Assembly: GCF_004403945.1 (NCBI RefSeq)
Contig: NZ_SOHM01000002.1
Coordinates: 62,001 to 126,000, forward strand
From: Cryobacterium lactosi
Lineage (GTDB): Bacteria; Actinomycetota; Actinomycetes; Actinomycetales; Microbacteriaceae
Length of the DNA: 64,000 bases
Direction of reading: 5' to 3'
Shown: positions 24,528 through 32,668 of the stretch, one piece after another
Position numbering within the stretch: position 1 is the first letter of the stretch
Layout of the letters: each line of letters begins with the position of its first letter
Program-made: the position numbers and the translations under genes
Notes under the pieces: model-generated
What the model was told of the DNA's origin: nothing
The model's database searches: none
What the model saw: only the letters and a program-made list of their open reading frames with translations

Positions 24528-25459
24528 GCGACACCGACAAGCCCAACAACAACGTGACCGGCAACGGTTCCGCCGAGAACCCCGCCGACCTGGCCGGTGC
24601 CTACGCGCTCAACGCGCTCACCGCCGAGGAAGCCGCCGACTACGAGCGCTACCTGGCCCGGTCCGAGCAGGCGCGCATCGAAGCGGCCGAACTCAGTGAC
24701 ACCGCTGTGGCCCTGGGCCTGGCGGTCGCCCCCGTGCAGCCCTCCAGCGCCCTCAGGGCCAACCTGATGGCTCAGATCGCCACCACCCCGCAGCTCGCAC
24801 CGCGCACCGCTCCGGCAGCGCCGGTAGAGGCCGCGCCGGCCGCGCCGGCCGACCCCGCCGTCCCGACGGATGCTCCGCCCGCGGCCATCCCGATCGGCTC
24901 CGGACGCCGCGCCGCGGACGCCCCGGCCTCCGACACCACGCCGGTGACCTCGGCCGGTTCCGGCTCGGCGGCCGAGCGGGCTCAACGCCGCTGGTTCCAA
25001 CGCCCCACCGGCTACCTGGTCGCGGCCGCTGCTGCGGTAGCGCTCTTCGTGACCGGCACCTTCGCCGGCCAGGCGATCTACGGTGATCCCAGCCGGGAGT
25101 TCGCCCAGGAGCAGGCCGCTGGCCTCGCCGAGATCAACGCGGCCGCCGACACCCAGCGCGCGTCGACCCAGACCGCTGACGGCCAGGACGCCACCCTCGT
25201 CTGGTCGGGTGACCTTGGTCTGTCCGCGATCATCGTCGACGATCTGCCCGCCCTCGGTGACGACAAGGACTACCAGCTCTGGTACATCGGCGCGGCCGGA
25301 CCGGTCTCGGCCGGCACGTTCGACTCCGACGGCTCCGGTACCGCCTGGCGGGTGCTCGACGGCACCATGACCGCCGGCGATACCGTGGGCGTCACCGTGG
25401 AACCCAAGGGCGGCTCCGAACAGCCCACCACCGACCCGATCGTGGCCATCCAGAGCTGA
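24524..25459 (+). CDS. RskA-type anti-sigma factor
   Basis: A 311-residue single-pass membrane protein. The cytoplasmic N-terminus (about residues 1-80, LAGAYALNALTAEEAADYER) resembles the anti-sigma domain of RskA, which binds its cognate sigma factor. A Pro/Ala-rich linker leads to one membrane segment (GYLVAAAAAVALFVTGTFAG) and an extracytoplasmic RskA C-terminal domain (LSAIIVDDLPALGDDKDYQL, WYIGAAGPVSAGTFD). It lacks the zinc-binding His-Cys motif, as RskA does. The TTG start overlaps the sigma stop (TTGA). Release of the sigma factor probably needs regulated proteolysis. Confidence 0.9.
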   Translation: MSDTDKPNNNVTGNGSAENPADLAGAYALNALTAEEAADYERYLARSEQARIEAAELSDTAVALGLAVAPVQPSSALRANLMAQIATTPQLAPRTAPAAPVEAAPAAPADPAVPTDAPPAAIPIGSGRRAADAPASDTTPVTSAGSGSAAERAQRRWFQRPTGYLVAAAAAVALFVTGTFAGQAIYGDPSREFAQEQAAGLAEINAAADTQRASTQTADGQDATLVWSGDLGLSAIIVDDLPALGDDKDYQLWYIGAAGPVSAGTFDSDGSGTAWRVLDGTMTAGDTVGVTVEPKGGSEQPTTDPIVAIQS

Positions 25460-25469
25460 TCCACGCGCC

Positions 25470-25601
25470 GCGAGAAGGCATTTGGGGCCAGTGTCGCCTG
25501 GCCAGACTGGCCTCAACTGTCTTCTCGCTCGTCGCCGTGGCGCCGAGAGGGCATTTGGGGCCAGTTTTGGTGCGCGAGACTGGCCTCAACTGTCTTCTCG
25601 C
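25470..25601. repeat. Two tandem copies of an interspersed palindromic repeat
   Basis: Two units (25470-25528 and 25542-25601), each an imperfect palindrome with about 23-nt arms. The left arm has gcgagaaggcatttggggcc and the right arm has actggcctcaactgtcttct, with about 14 nt between them. The same element recurs at 54767-54935. It lies in the otherwise empty space between the anti-sigma gene and pabC. Confidence 0.88.
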
Positions 25602-25652
25602 TCGCCGCACGGCGAACGGGACGGGTTCCGCGGGCCGACGACGACGGGTGGG

Positions 25653-25664
25653 TAGGCTCGGTGC
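25653..25664 (+). promoter_or_regulatory. Leaderless-type promoter of pabC
   Basis: TAGGCT (25653-25658), then 6 nt, then ATG at 25665. Confidence 0.55.
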
Positions 25665-26552
25665 ATGACCCTGCCATTCACGTTGCTCATCGACCCGGAG
25701 CCGGCCGACTCCACCCGCACTGATTTCGTGGAGACCTTCCACGAGATCGATTCCGGCGCCCCCGCGTTGCGGGTGGCTGAGCTGAGCACCCAGCGCGGCG
25801 ATGGCATCTTCGAGACCCTCAGCGTGGTCAACGGGCATCCGCAGGAGGTCGAACCGCACATCAACCGGCTGATCAACTCGGCGCAGATCTGCGACCTGCC
25901 CGTACCCAACCCCGCCCAGTGGCGGGCCGCGATCGCCTACGCCGTCGACCGCATCCCCGGCGAGGGCGAACTGGCGCTCAAGTTCGTGCTCAGCCGCGGC
26001 GTCGAGCACGGGCCGGCGCCCACCGCCTGGCTGCACGCCACACGCGCGGCGGACTTCAGCGCGGTGCGTGAGAACGGCATCAAGGTGATCACGCTCGACC
26101 GGGGCTACCCGCGCGGCGTCGCCGAGCAGGCGCCCTGGCTGCTGATGGGCGCCAAGACCCTCAGCTACGCGATCAACATGGCGGCCCTGCGCGAGGCCAA
26201 GCGCCGCGGCGCCGACGACACCATCTTCCTCACCCACGACGGTTACGTCATGGAGGGCCCCACCTCCAGCGTGATCCTGCGCATCGACGGCCGGTACATC
26301 ACCCCGGCGCCGAGCGGCGCCATCCTGCACGGCACCACCCAGCAGAGCGTGTTCGAGTACCTCACCGCGCACGGTGAGAGCGTCGAGTACCGTGACGTCA
26401 CCATCGACGAGCTGCGGGCGGCGGATGCGGCGTGGCTGGTCTCCAGCGTGCGCCTCGCCGTCGCTGTGACCGCCCTGGACGGCGTGGAGTTCCCGCACGA
26501 CACCGAGCTCACCCGCGCCCTGAACGCGTCCCTGCTGGCCCGCACCGCCTAG
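25665..26552 (+). CDS. pabC: Aminodeoxychorismate lyase, class IV PLP aminotransferase fold
   Basis: A 295-residue fold-type IV PLP enzyme, most like 4-amino-4-deoxychorismate lyase, which forms p-aminobenzoate for folate. Family blocks: TQRGDGIFETLSVVNGHPQE, the PLP lysine in LLMGAKTLSYAINMAALREA, and the phosphate-binding VMEGPTSSVIL with GTTQQSVFEYL. Other class IV members (branched-chain or D-amino acid aminotransferases) are possible, but the RxDGIFET start and GAKTLSY favour PabC. It is apparently transcribed alone from a leaderless promoter. Confidence 0.88.
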   Translation: MTLPFTLLIDPEPADSTRTDFVETFHEIDSGAPALRVAELSTQRGDGIFETLSVVNGHPQEVEPHINRLINSAQICDLPVPNPAQWRAAIAYAVDRIPGEGELALKFVLSRGVEHGPAPTAWLHATRAADFSAVRENGIKVITLDRGYPRGVAEQAPWLLMGAKTLSYAINMAALREAKRRGADDTIFLTHDGYVMEGPTSSVILRIDGRYITPAPSGAILHGTTQQSVFEYLTAHGESVEYRDVTIDELRAADAAWLVSSVRLAVAVTALDGVEFPHDTELTRALNASLLARTA

Positions 26553-26830
26553 TTCTGCCCGGCCGTGGCGGCTCTGGCGATGGCAGTCGCCGCGGCCGCC
26601 CGTGCCCGGATGTCGTCGAACTGGCCGCGAGCCAGAGTCGACCGGCTTGCGATCCAACTGCAGCCAGCCGAGAACACCGCGGGGTGGGCGAGATAGTCGC
26701 CGAGATTCTCCGTCGACACGCCGCCGCTCGGCATGAACCGCACCCCGGGAAACGGCCCGGTCAGCGCGTCGATCAGTGCGAGTCCGCCCAGGGCGGTGGC
26801 CGCCGTGCCCGTGGCCGGGGGAGTCGTCAC
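26549..26830 (-). pseudogene. Truncated KDPG/KHG aldolase fragment, coupled to the IclR gene
   Basis: Its 93 codons encode only the C-terminal half of a KDPG/KHG aldolase: LGGLALIDALTGPFPGVRFM, PSGGVSTENLGDYLAHPAVF and SAGCSWIASRSTLARGQFDD match the family, but the N-terminal half, with the catalytic Glu and the Schiff-base Lys before the FPA motif, is missing. A GTG at 26830 overlaps the IclR stop (GTGA), so the fragment may still be translated by coupling. A complete aldolase of the same family lies in the divergent operon (32665-33291). It is most simply a remnant of an iclR-eda operon after an internal deletion. Confidence 0.75.
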
Positions 26831-27543
26831 AGTCGGCGAGAGATCTCGTCGGCGGCGTCGATGACCGGTCGGCCCATTGCTGCGAGCTCGGCGGGGTCGA
26901 GAACGAACACGAGTGAGCTGACGCAGACCGCCGCCACCGGATAGCCGTTGTTGTCGAGCACGGCAGCGGCGACCGAGCACAGCGAGGGGTCGGCACCGCC
27001 GTGGTCGATGGCGAAGCCCGCATCGCGGACCCTGGCCAGGTCGTCTGCGAGATCACGGGTGGCGGCGTCCCCGATCAGGTGGTCCCGCTCGTCGTCGGGG
27101 AGAAAAGCCAGCATCGCTTTGCCTGCGGCCGAGGTGAACAGCGGAAGCTGCGAGCCGACATCCGGCGCGATGCTGTAGGACAGTTTTGGATCCACCTTGT
27201 GGGTGTAGACGACGGCTTCACCGCTGAGGACGGCAAGGAAGACCGCGTGCTGGGTGGAGCGTTGCAGGCCTGTCAGTGTGGCTTCGATGCCGGACCCGCT
27301 GTGTCCCTCCATGCCCGCCGCGAGCACCCGGAGACCATTGCCTGGTTGGTAGAAACCGTCACCCGTGGGCTCGATGTAGCTCTCGTCGGCAAGGATCGTG
27401 AGGATGCGATGCACACTCGATTTCGGCATCCCTGTGGCGTCGGCGATGTCGCCCAGGCGCAGTGGATCGTGCGACTGCGCGAGCAGTGACAGCATCCGCA
27501 ATGCCTTGGAGATGGCGTTTTGCGAGGAATCGACCGTCTTCAT
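26827..27543 (-). CDS. IclR-family transcriptional regulator
   Basis: A 238-residue regulator: winged helix at residues about 5-65 (ALRMLSLLAQSHDPLRLGDI, GMPKSSVHRILTILADESYI), then the IclR effector domain (FTSAAGKAMLAFLPDDERDH, GFAIDHGGADPSLCSVAAAV). The ATG at 27543 gives a natural N-terminus; upstream in-frame codons lie in the divergent promoter. It faces the metallohydrolase/DgaE operon and most likely controls it, with the substrate or a catabolic intermediate (perhaps a 2-keto-3-deoxy acid) as effector. That is an inference from position. Confidence 0.92.
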   Translation of the reverse strand: MKTVDSSQNAISKALRMLSLLAQSHDPLRLGDIADATGMPKSSVHRILTILADESYIEPTGDGFYQPGNGLRVLAAGMEGHSGSGIEATLTGLQRSTQHAVFLAVLSGEAVVYTHKVDPKLSYSIAPDVGSQLPLFTSAAGKAMLAFLPDDERDHLIGDAATRDLADDLARVRDAGFAIDHGGADPSLCSVAAAVLDNNGYPVAAVCVSSLVFVLDPAELAAMGRPVIDAADEISRRL

Positions 27544-27573
27544 TTTTATCTTCGCCTCGCTTGATGTCTGTGC

Positions 27574-27622
27574 TAGGTTTTCAGGAATCTTAAGTGGAAC
27601 GCCATTCAGTATTGCGGAACGC
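27574..27622 (+). promoter_or_regulatory. Candidate promoter and IclR operator of the DgaE-type operon
   Basis: An extended -10 (TG-c-TAGGTT, hexamer 27574-27579) would start transcription near 27586. Just downstream are two direct GGAACGC words (27596-27602 and 27616-27622) with an ATTCAG/TATTGC core between them, placed where a repressor could block the promoter. The region is AT-richer than its surroundings. The assignment is tentative. Confidence 0.4.
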
Positions 27623-27694
27623 GAGAGAAAATGCACGTCTCATTCAAGGGTGTTTGGGCACATCACGCCGAGGCACCTGGTCGAAAGGTAATCC

Positions 27695-28852
27695 ATGACG
27701 CCCCCAGCAGTGCCTCAATTCGACACCTCCATCTGGGGTGGCGCGGTCATGAATGCAACAACGGGCCTGCCTGTGCCGGCGACGATCGCCATACGGGACG
27801 GTCTCATCGCGGGCGTCTTCTCGGCCGACCACCGCGTCGAGGCAACGGCCACGATCGATGCCCGGGGCCTGCTGGTCACGGCCGGTCTGATCGACCTGCA
27901 CGCCCACGTGTTCCGCCAGTCCACCGACCTGGCCGTCGATGCGGACCGGATCGGGGTCGACCAGGGTGTCACCACCATCGTCGACGCCGGCAGCACGGGA
28001 GCTGTCGACTTCGCCGACTTCCGCGCCCACGTCATCGAACCGGCCGCGACCCGCGTCTACTCGTTCATCAACATCTCCGACACCGGTCTCACCGCCGGCC
28101 GCACCGAGCTCAGTCGCATGGAGGATGTGGGGACGCCGGCTCTGCATCGGCTCTTGGGTCAGGAGGCGCACCGTTCCATCCGGGGAATCAAGGCCCGGAT
28201 GAGCGCATCCGTGGTCGGAGCAAACGGCATCGAGCCGCTCCGCGTCGCCCGACGGTTCGCCAGTGAGTTTTCCCTACCGGTGATGGTGCACGTCGGGACC
28301 GAGCCTCCCGTCTACGCCGATGTCTTGGACCTGCTCGTCGAAGGCGATGTGGTCAGCCACGCCTTCCATGGCAAACGCGGCGGACTGTTCGGCGGGGGAT
28401 CCCGCATCGACCCGGCCGCGTTACGGGCCCGCGACCGCGGAGTGCTCTTCGATGTCGGCCACGGCAGCGCCAGCTTCTCCTTCGAGACGCTCGAACGGGC
28501 GTTGGTGGCTGGCTTCGCCCCTGACTTGGCCAGCACCGACCTGCACACCGAGAATGTGGACGGACCCGTGCACAGCCTGGTCACCACGCTCAACAAACTC
28601 CTCGCTGTCGGCCTACCGCTGGACCTCGTCCTCGGCTACGCCACGGCCAACGCGGCCGCCGTCCTCGGTGAGAGCGCCACCCTCGGATCCGTACAGATCG
28701 GCAAGGTCGCCGACATCAGCCTCCTGCACGTCGGCGACGGCAGCGCCGAACTCACCGACTCCCAGGGGGCTACCCGTCGGGCCGGCCTCACCCTGGCCGC
28801 GCGGGGAGCGATCCGGGCCGGTGTCCTGCAGCGGCAGGGGGCGATCTTGTGA
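27695..28852 (+). CDS. Amidohydrolase/deacetylase-family metallohydrolase (EF_0837-like)
   Basis: A 385-residue amidohydrolase-superfamily enzyme, related to dihydroorotases and deacetylases. The metal-binding strand LIDLHAHVFRQSTD (His-x-His) is near residue 65-70, followed by VDQGVTTIVDAGS, MVHVGTEPP, VSHAFHGKRGGLFGG and the C-terminal ASTDLHTENV with the catalytic Asp region. It is most like the probable amidohydrolase of the EF_0829-0839 cluster. It likely deacylates or opens a ring in the substrate before the PLP lyase step; the substrate is unknown. It is the first gene of the operon, with GAAAGG ahead of ATG, and overlaps the PRD gene by 4 nt. Confidence 0.88.
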   Translation: MTPPAVPQFDTSIWGGAVMNATTGLPVPATIAIRDGLIAGVFSADHRVEATATIDARGLLVTAGLIDLHAHVFRQSTDLAVDADRIGVDQGVTTIVDAGSTGAVDFADFRAHVIEPAATRVYSFINISDTGLTAGRTELSRMEDVGTPALHRLLGQEAHRSIRGIKARMSASVVGANGIEPLRVARRFASEFSLPVMVHVGTEPPVYADVLDLLVEGDVVSHAFHGKRGGLFGGGSRIDPAALRARDRGVLFDVGHGSASFSFETLERALVAGFAPDLASTDLHTENVDGPVHSLVTTLNKLLAVGLPLDLVLGYATANAAAVLGESATLGSVQIGKVADISLLHVGDGSAELTDSQGATRRAGLTLAARGAIRAGVLQRQGAIL

Positions 28853-29217
28853 GCAGCGCGACCGCCGTTGCCCTTGAGGCGCTCTCCACCAGCATGGCCG
28901 TGACAAGCACCGACCGCTCTGACATAGCCGACATCATCACCGCGGTCGAGGTCGTTCTCACCGACTCGGGGTATTCCCTCAGCGCTGACCGCAGACTCGC
29001 ACTCGCCGCACACGCCCTGGCGTTCAGTCGCCGGATCCGCACAGGCGAACAGCTTCCGGAAATCGACCTACACGATTTTCCGGAGATACCCGAAAAGACC
29101 GTCGACGCCCTGCGCAACGCCCTGAACCCGTATTGCGCGACTCACGACAGCGAGCTCACCGACGAGGAGGTCCTGCTCTTCGCCATGCATGTCGAAATCG
29201 CTCGCATCGCACCCTGA
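28849..29217 (+). CDS. PRD-domain protein (EF_0829-like)
   Basis: A 122-residue protein consisting of one PTS-regulation-domain-like helical bundle. Conserved histidines lie at residue 55 (LALAAHALAFSRRIRTGE) and residue 114 (LLFAMHVEIARIAP), the positions that are phosphorylated by HPr or EIIB in PRD antiterminators and activators. There is no RNA- or DNA-binding domain, so it is a stand-alone module. GTG at 28849 overlaps the previous stop (GTGA). With an HPr-like protein at the end of the operon, it suggests phosphorylation-dependent control. Confidence 0.78.
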   Translation: MSSATAVALEALSTSMAVTSTDRSDIADIITAVEVVLTDSGYSLSADRRLALAAHALAFSRRIRTGEQLPEIDLHDFPEIPEKTVDALRNALNPYCATHDSELTDEEVLLFAMHVEIARIAP

Positions 29218-29270
29218 ACCACCGTGCTCTTCCCCCTTGAACAATCGTGACTACCACTGGAGAAATTCTT

Positions 29271-29672
29271 ATGTCAGATCTGCGCTCGCCGGGCTCCTCG
29301 GGACCGGCCTCTCTCACTATCGTCATCGGACACCGCCTCGGCAAAGGCCAACAAGTCGCCACCGGTGTGGAGGCCGCAGGGGTCAGGGTGGTCCTGATAC
29401 CCGGCCCAGCCGGCGACATGCGTGTCGGCGACGTCATGGACGCAGAGGGCGCCGACCTCGGCATCAGCTTCTGTGGCAGCGGCGGCGCCGGAGCAGTGAC
29501 CGCCAAATCGAAGTACGGCTATGAAATCGAGTTCAACATGCGATCGGCGGATGCCGGCGTGACGGCCGTCCAAACGGGCAAGCAAGTGCTGGGCTTCGGC
29601 TTCCTCGACACCGAGGAGCTGGGGTTTCGGATCGCCACGGCGCTGATCAAGAAGCGGGAGGCAACGTCGTGA
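29271..29672 (+). CDS. Glycine-rich SFCGS-family protein (DUF2620-like)
   Basis: A 133-residue soluble protein of the glycine-rich SFCGS family (EF_0831-type cluster component), function unknown. The signature ISFCGSGGAGAVTAKSKYGY places Cys68 in a Gly-rich loop after a beta strand. The first strand LTIVIGHRLGKGQQVATGVE looks like the start of an alpha/beta fold. The layout recalls PTS EIIB proteins, where a Cys after strand 1 carries the phosphate, but here the Cys is on a later strand; this is only an idea. The ATG at 29271 has a TGGAG site 8 nt upstream. It overlaps the next gene by 4 nt. Confidence 0.82.
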   Translation: MSDLRSPGSSGPASLTIVIGHRLGKGQQVATGVEAAGVRVVLIPGPAGDMRVGDVMDAEGADLGISFCGSGGAGAVTAKSKYGYEIEFNMRSADAGVTAVQTGKQVLGFGFLDTEELGFRIATALIKKREATS

Positions 29673-30004
29673 AGACAGAAACCGTCACCACGAGCATCGT
29701 CGGAAAGGGCGACACCAAGGAGCGCGCCCTCTCGGATGTGTTCCGCCAGGTTCCCCAGAGTGTGCGCGAAAAGGTTCCAGGAACGTGCTTCCGCATCCAG
29801 CCCGTCGGGGTCGAGGTGAGCAAGGCCGTCGAGTTCTCCAAACGGGAGAAATTCCTCGGGGTCCTATTCGCCCGCACGCGAATCGAATTCAGCATCACAG
29901 CCGTGGTCGTCGTCGAAGTCAGCTTCATCGACCTCGATGACGTCGCATTCACGCTCACCCACGAGGCCCTGACTGTGCCCCAGCACCTGCTCCAGCTCCG
30001 ATGA
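29669..30004 (+). CDS. DUF4312 family protein
   Basis: A 111-residue soluble protein of the DUF4312 family (EF_0830-type), known only as part of this gene cluster. Characteristic stretches are VTTSIVGKGDTKERALSDVF, SVREKVPGTCFRIQPVGVEV and EKFLGVLFARTRIEFSITAV. It has a ferredoxin-like alternation of strands and helices by eye. GTG at 29669 overlaps the SFCGS stop (GTGA). It probably forms a complex with the SFCGS protein and the two membrane proteins that follow. Confidence 0.85.
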   Translation: MKTETVTTSIVGKGDTKERALSDVFRQVPQSVREKVPGTCFRIQPVGVEVSKAVEFSKREKFLGVLFARTRIEFSITAVVVVEVSFIDLDDVAFTLTHEALTVPQHLLQLR

Positions 30005-30032
30005 TCCGCGACAACGAAACCGGGTACCGCTC

Positions 30033-30824
30033 ATGAGCGAATGGCTTGTCATCCTGTCCAGCTCGTTGATCATCGGCGCGCTCTGCGGCTTCGGCGCTGG
30101 GGCAGGCGTCGCCCGCATGTTTCACGCTCCCAAGGTGCAGGGCGCGGGCGCATTTCGAACCCTCGGCGAGCTGAACGCCTGCGAAAACGACCCCATCGCG
30201 CATGGCTCGTTCGGCCTGGGGTTCTTCTTCAACTCCTGGGCCACCGTCGTCGGCTCCGGCGCGCTGACCGGCGATGTCGACCACCGGATCATCCCGCACT
30301 GGGCAGCAGCACTGTCGCTCTGGCGCAATAAGAACCTCGACGAAACCCTGCACAATCCCCGACGCATGGCCTGGCTCGGTGCGATCGTCGGCGCCGTGCT
30401 CGTCGCCTTCCTCAACTCCACAGCGACCGCGGTCCCGGAAGGGCTCAGGTCGGTGGCAGGAGCGGTATTGGGTCCGGCATCCGCCTGGTTGCTGAACCCG
30501 GTGATGCCCGCGATCTTCTGGCTCGCCGCCATCGACGCAGGCCGTCGCGCCGGCGCATGGGGAACGGTGCTCGGCGGACTCGCTCACATGGTGTTCGGTA
30601 ACGCCGTGCCCGGGATCGTGCTCGGCATCGTCATCGCCAAGGGCGTCGACGATCTCGGCTGGACCAGGGTCACCCGGTCGATCACCGTCGCCGTCGCCCT
30701 GCTGTTCGTCGTCAGCGGCTTCCTACGCGGAGTCGACGTGACGCTTCTCACCCAACTGAACCTCAGCATTCCCGACTGGCTGGCCGAATTGCACAGGGTC
30801 ACCGGAACCGGCCCGTCGAAGTAG
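30033..30824 (+). CDS. DUF4311 family membrane protein
   Basis: A 263-residue polytopic membrane protein with about six to seven hydrophobic segments. It shows the DUF4311 (EF_0833-type) hallmarks ARMFHAPKVQGAGAFRTLGE, LNACENDPIAHGSFGLGFFF, NSWATVVGSGALTGDV and GGLAHMVFGNAVPGIVLGIV. Glu, Asn and His in the loop between the first two segments are conserved-looking and could line a substrate path. It is thought to be one half of an uncharacterised transporter together with the DUF4310 protein. It starts 28 nt after the DUF4312 gene. Confidence 0.87.
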   Translation: MSEWLVILSSSLIIGALCGFGAGAGVARMFHAPKVQGAGAFRTLGELNACENDPIAHGSFGLGFFFNSWATVVGSGALTGDVDHRIIPHWAAALSLWRNKNLDETLHNPRRMAWLGAIVGAVLVAFLNSTATAVPEGLRSVAGAVLGPASAWLLNPVMPAIFWLAAIDAGRRAGAWGTVLGGLAHMVFGNAVPGIVLGIVIAKGVDDLGWTRVTRSITVAVALLFVVSGFLRGVDVTLLTQLNLSIPDWLAELHRVTGTGPSK

Positions 30825-30833
30825 GGATAAATC

Positions 30834-31526
30834 ATGGCAATCGATACACGAATCACTCGCAAGGAAAAACTTCAGCCGTGGCAGGGAGGATTCTGGCTCT
30901 CGGAGCTGGCCTTCCCCATCTTCATCGCCGCCCTGTGTGCCGGGGTGTTCGCCGGCACGCACATGTTCTACGTCTACGGCACCGGCCTGTTCAACGAGAT
31001 CGCCATCGGCGCGCTGCTTCAGCAGGGTTTCGACGGCAACGGATACGGCGCAGCCGCCGCTTTCGGGGCCGGCTTCATGCTCGCCCGCATCATCGAGGGG
31101 CCGATGGTCGGCATCCTCGACATCGGCGGATCCATCCAAACCGGGGTCGGTATCGGCATCCCAGCGATGCTCATGTCGGTCGGGATCACCGCTCCGTTGG
31201 AGAACTTCTGGCTGGCCCTGGCGGTGGGAGCCGTGATCGGGCTGGGGATGGGCTTCCTCATCCTGTCCATTCGCAAGGCAACCGTGGCGTCCAGCGGTGC
31301 GCAGAGCACCTTCGGCGCTGACGTGATGATGGGCGCAGGCAACGCCGCGGGCCGCTATCTCGGCCCGCTGATCATCCTCGCGGCCGGCTCCGCGTCCCTG
31401 CCGGTGGGGATTGGCGCTCTCATCGGTGCCGGCCTCTTCTACTGGTGGAAGAAGCCTCTGGCCGGAGGCGCCATCCTTGGCGCGATGGCGGCCGGCGCCT
31501 TCTTCTCCATTCAGATTCCCGCATGA
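30834..31526 (+). CDS. DUF4310 family membrane protein
   Basis: A 230-residue polytopic membrane protein of the DUF4310 (EF_0832-type) family. Strong family stretches are FMLARIIEGPMVGILDIGGS, IQTGVGIGIPAMLMSVGITA and STFGADVMMGAGNAAGRYLG. The many Gly residues in membrane helices and the charged ARIIEG and GADVMMG segments suggest a permease. It lies 9 nt after DUF4311 and runs into the PLP-lyase gene, so the putative transporter and the catabolic enzymes share one transcript. Confidence 0.87.
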   Translation: MAIDTRITRKEKLQPWQGGFWLSELAFPIFIAALCAGVFAGTHMFYVYGTGLFNEIAIGALLQQGFDGNGYGAAAAFGAGFMLARIIEGPMVGILDIGGSIQTGVGIGIPAMLMSVGITAPLENFWLALAVGAVIGLGMGFLILSIRKATVASSGAQSTFGADVMMGAGNAAGRYLGPLIILAAGSASLPVGIGALIGAGLFYWWKKPLAGGAILGAMAAGAFFSIQIPA

Positions 31527-31546
31527 CAACGAACGGAACAGCACGT

Positions 31547-32668
31547 ATGAGTATTTACAGTGACCTGGGCCTCGAGCCCGCGATCAACGCGAGCGGAAAG
31601 ATGACGGCCCTCGGTGGCAGCGTGCTGGCCCGTGAAGTGACGGAGGCGATGGCCGCCGCTGGTCGGGAGCACGTCGTGATCGCCGACCTCATGGTGGAAG
31701 CCGGCCGGTGGATCGCCGGTGTGGTGGGCACCGAGGACGCCTGCGTGTCCAGCGGAGCGTCCTCGGGCGTGGCCATCGCGGTCGCCTCCCTCATCGCGGG
31801 CACCGACAAACATCTCATCCAGGGACTTCCCGGCCGGGTGGGTCGACCCTTCGAGGTGGTGATTCAGAAGGGGCATTCGGTGGACTTCGGCGCACCGATC
31901 ACCCAGATGATCGCGCTGGGCGGCGGCCAGGCCGTGGAGGCCGGGTCGGTCAACCGGGTCGAGGTGTCCGACCTCCGCGGGGCGATCGGTCCGGACACGG
32001 CCGCCGTGATGTTCGTGCAATCGCACCACACGGTTCACAAGGGCATGGTCTCGCTCGAGGAGACGATCCGAGTCGCGCATGAGCGCGGCATCCCCGTGAT
32101 CCTGGACGCCGCCGCCGAGGACGACCTGCAACGGTGGGCATTGTCCGGCGCCGACATCGTCGTGTTCAGCGGCGGAAAGGCCATCGGCGGACCGACCTCC
32201 GGCATCCTCTGCGGCAGCCGGGAACTGATGACGGCCGCCCGCGCCCAGTACGCCGGAATCGCCCGGCCCATGAAGGTGGGAAAGGAACAGGTGATGGGGC
32301 TCATCGCCGCCCTCACCCTCGGCGGCGTGAGCGACACTGACGCACGCGCCGAGGGTGAGGGGCAGCGGGCACGGATGCAGGCGCTCGCCACCCGCCTCGC
32401 CGAACACCCGGGCATCGACGCGTTCGTCGAGCAGGACGATGCCGGGCGGCAGATCTTCCGCACCGTCTTCACCGTGCGACCCGAGTCGGGAACGACCGCG
32501 CCCCGCGTCGCGGCCGCGCTGGCGTCCAGCCACCCGCCTATGTACCTGCGCGACAACAAGGCAGCAGCCGGGCAACTCGCCCTCGACCCCCGCCCGCTCT
32601 CGGCGGACGAGGAGATCATCCTGCTCGATCGGCTCGACGACATCTTGAGCGCGGCGGCAGCGGCATGA
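31547..32668 (+). CDS. DgaE-like PLP-dependent ammonia-lyase (SelA-related family)
   Basis: A 373-residue fold-type I PLP enzyme of the SelA-related family that includes Salmonella DgaE, which converts D-glucosaminate-6-phosphate to 2-keto-3-deoxy-6-phosphogluconate and ammonia. The N-terminus GLEPAINASGKMTALGGSVL is typical; the PLP lysine is K211 in VVFSGGKAIGGPTSGILCG; HHTVHKGMVSLEETIRVAHE precedes it. The ATG at 31547 matches family N-termini; an ATG at 31523, overlapping the DUF4310 stop (ATGA), is the alternative and adds 8 residues. Its product would feed the KDPG aldolase encoded next. Confidence 0.88.
   Translation: MSIYSDLGLEPAINASGKMTALGGSVLAREVTEAMAAAGREHVVIADLMVEAGRWIAGVVGTEDACVSSGASSGVAIAVASLIAGTDKHLIQGLPGRVGRPFEVVIQKGHSVDFGAPITQMIALGGGQAVEAGSVNRVEVSDLRGAIGPDTAAVMFVQSHHTVHKGMVSLEETIRVAHERGIPVILDAAAEDDLQRWALSGADIVVFSGGKAIGGPTSGILCGSRELMTAARAQYAGIARPMKVGKEQVMGLIAALTLGGVSDTDARAEGEGQRARMQALATRLAEHPGIDAFVEQDDAGRQIFRTVFTVRPESGTTAPRVAAALASSHPPMYLRDNKAAAGQLALDPRPLSADEEIILLDRLDDILSAAAAA

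Noticed and set aside
25470-25601. Palindromic repeats considered as a CRISPR array
   Set aside because: There are no unique spacers of constant length and no cas genes; the units are palindromic and about 60 nt.
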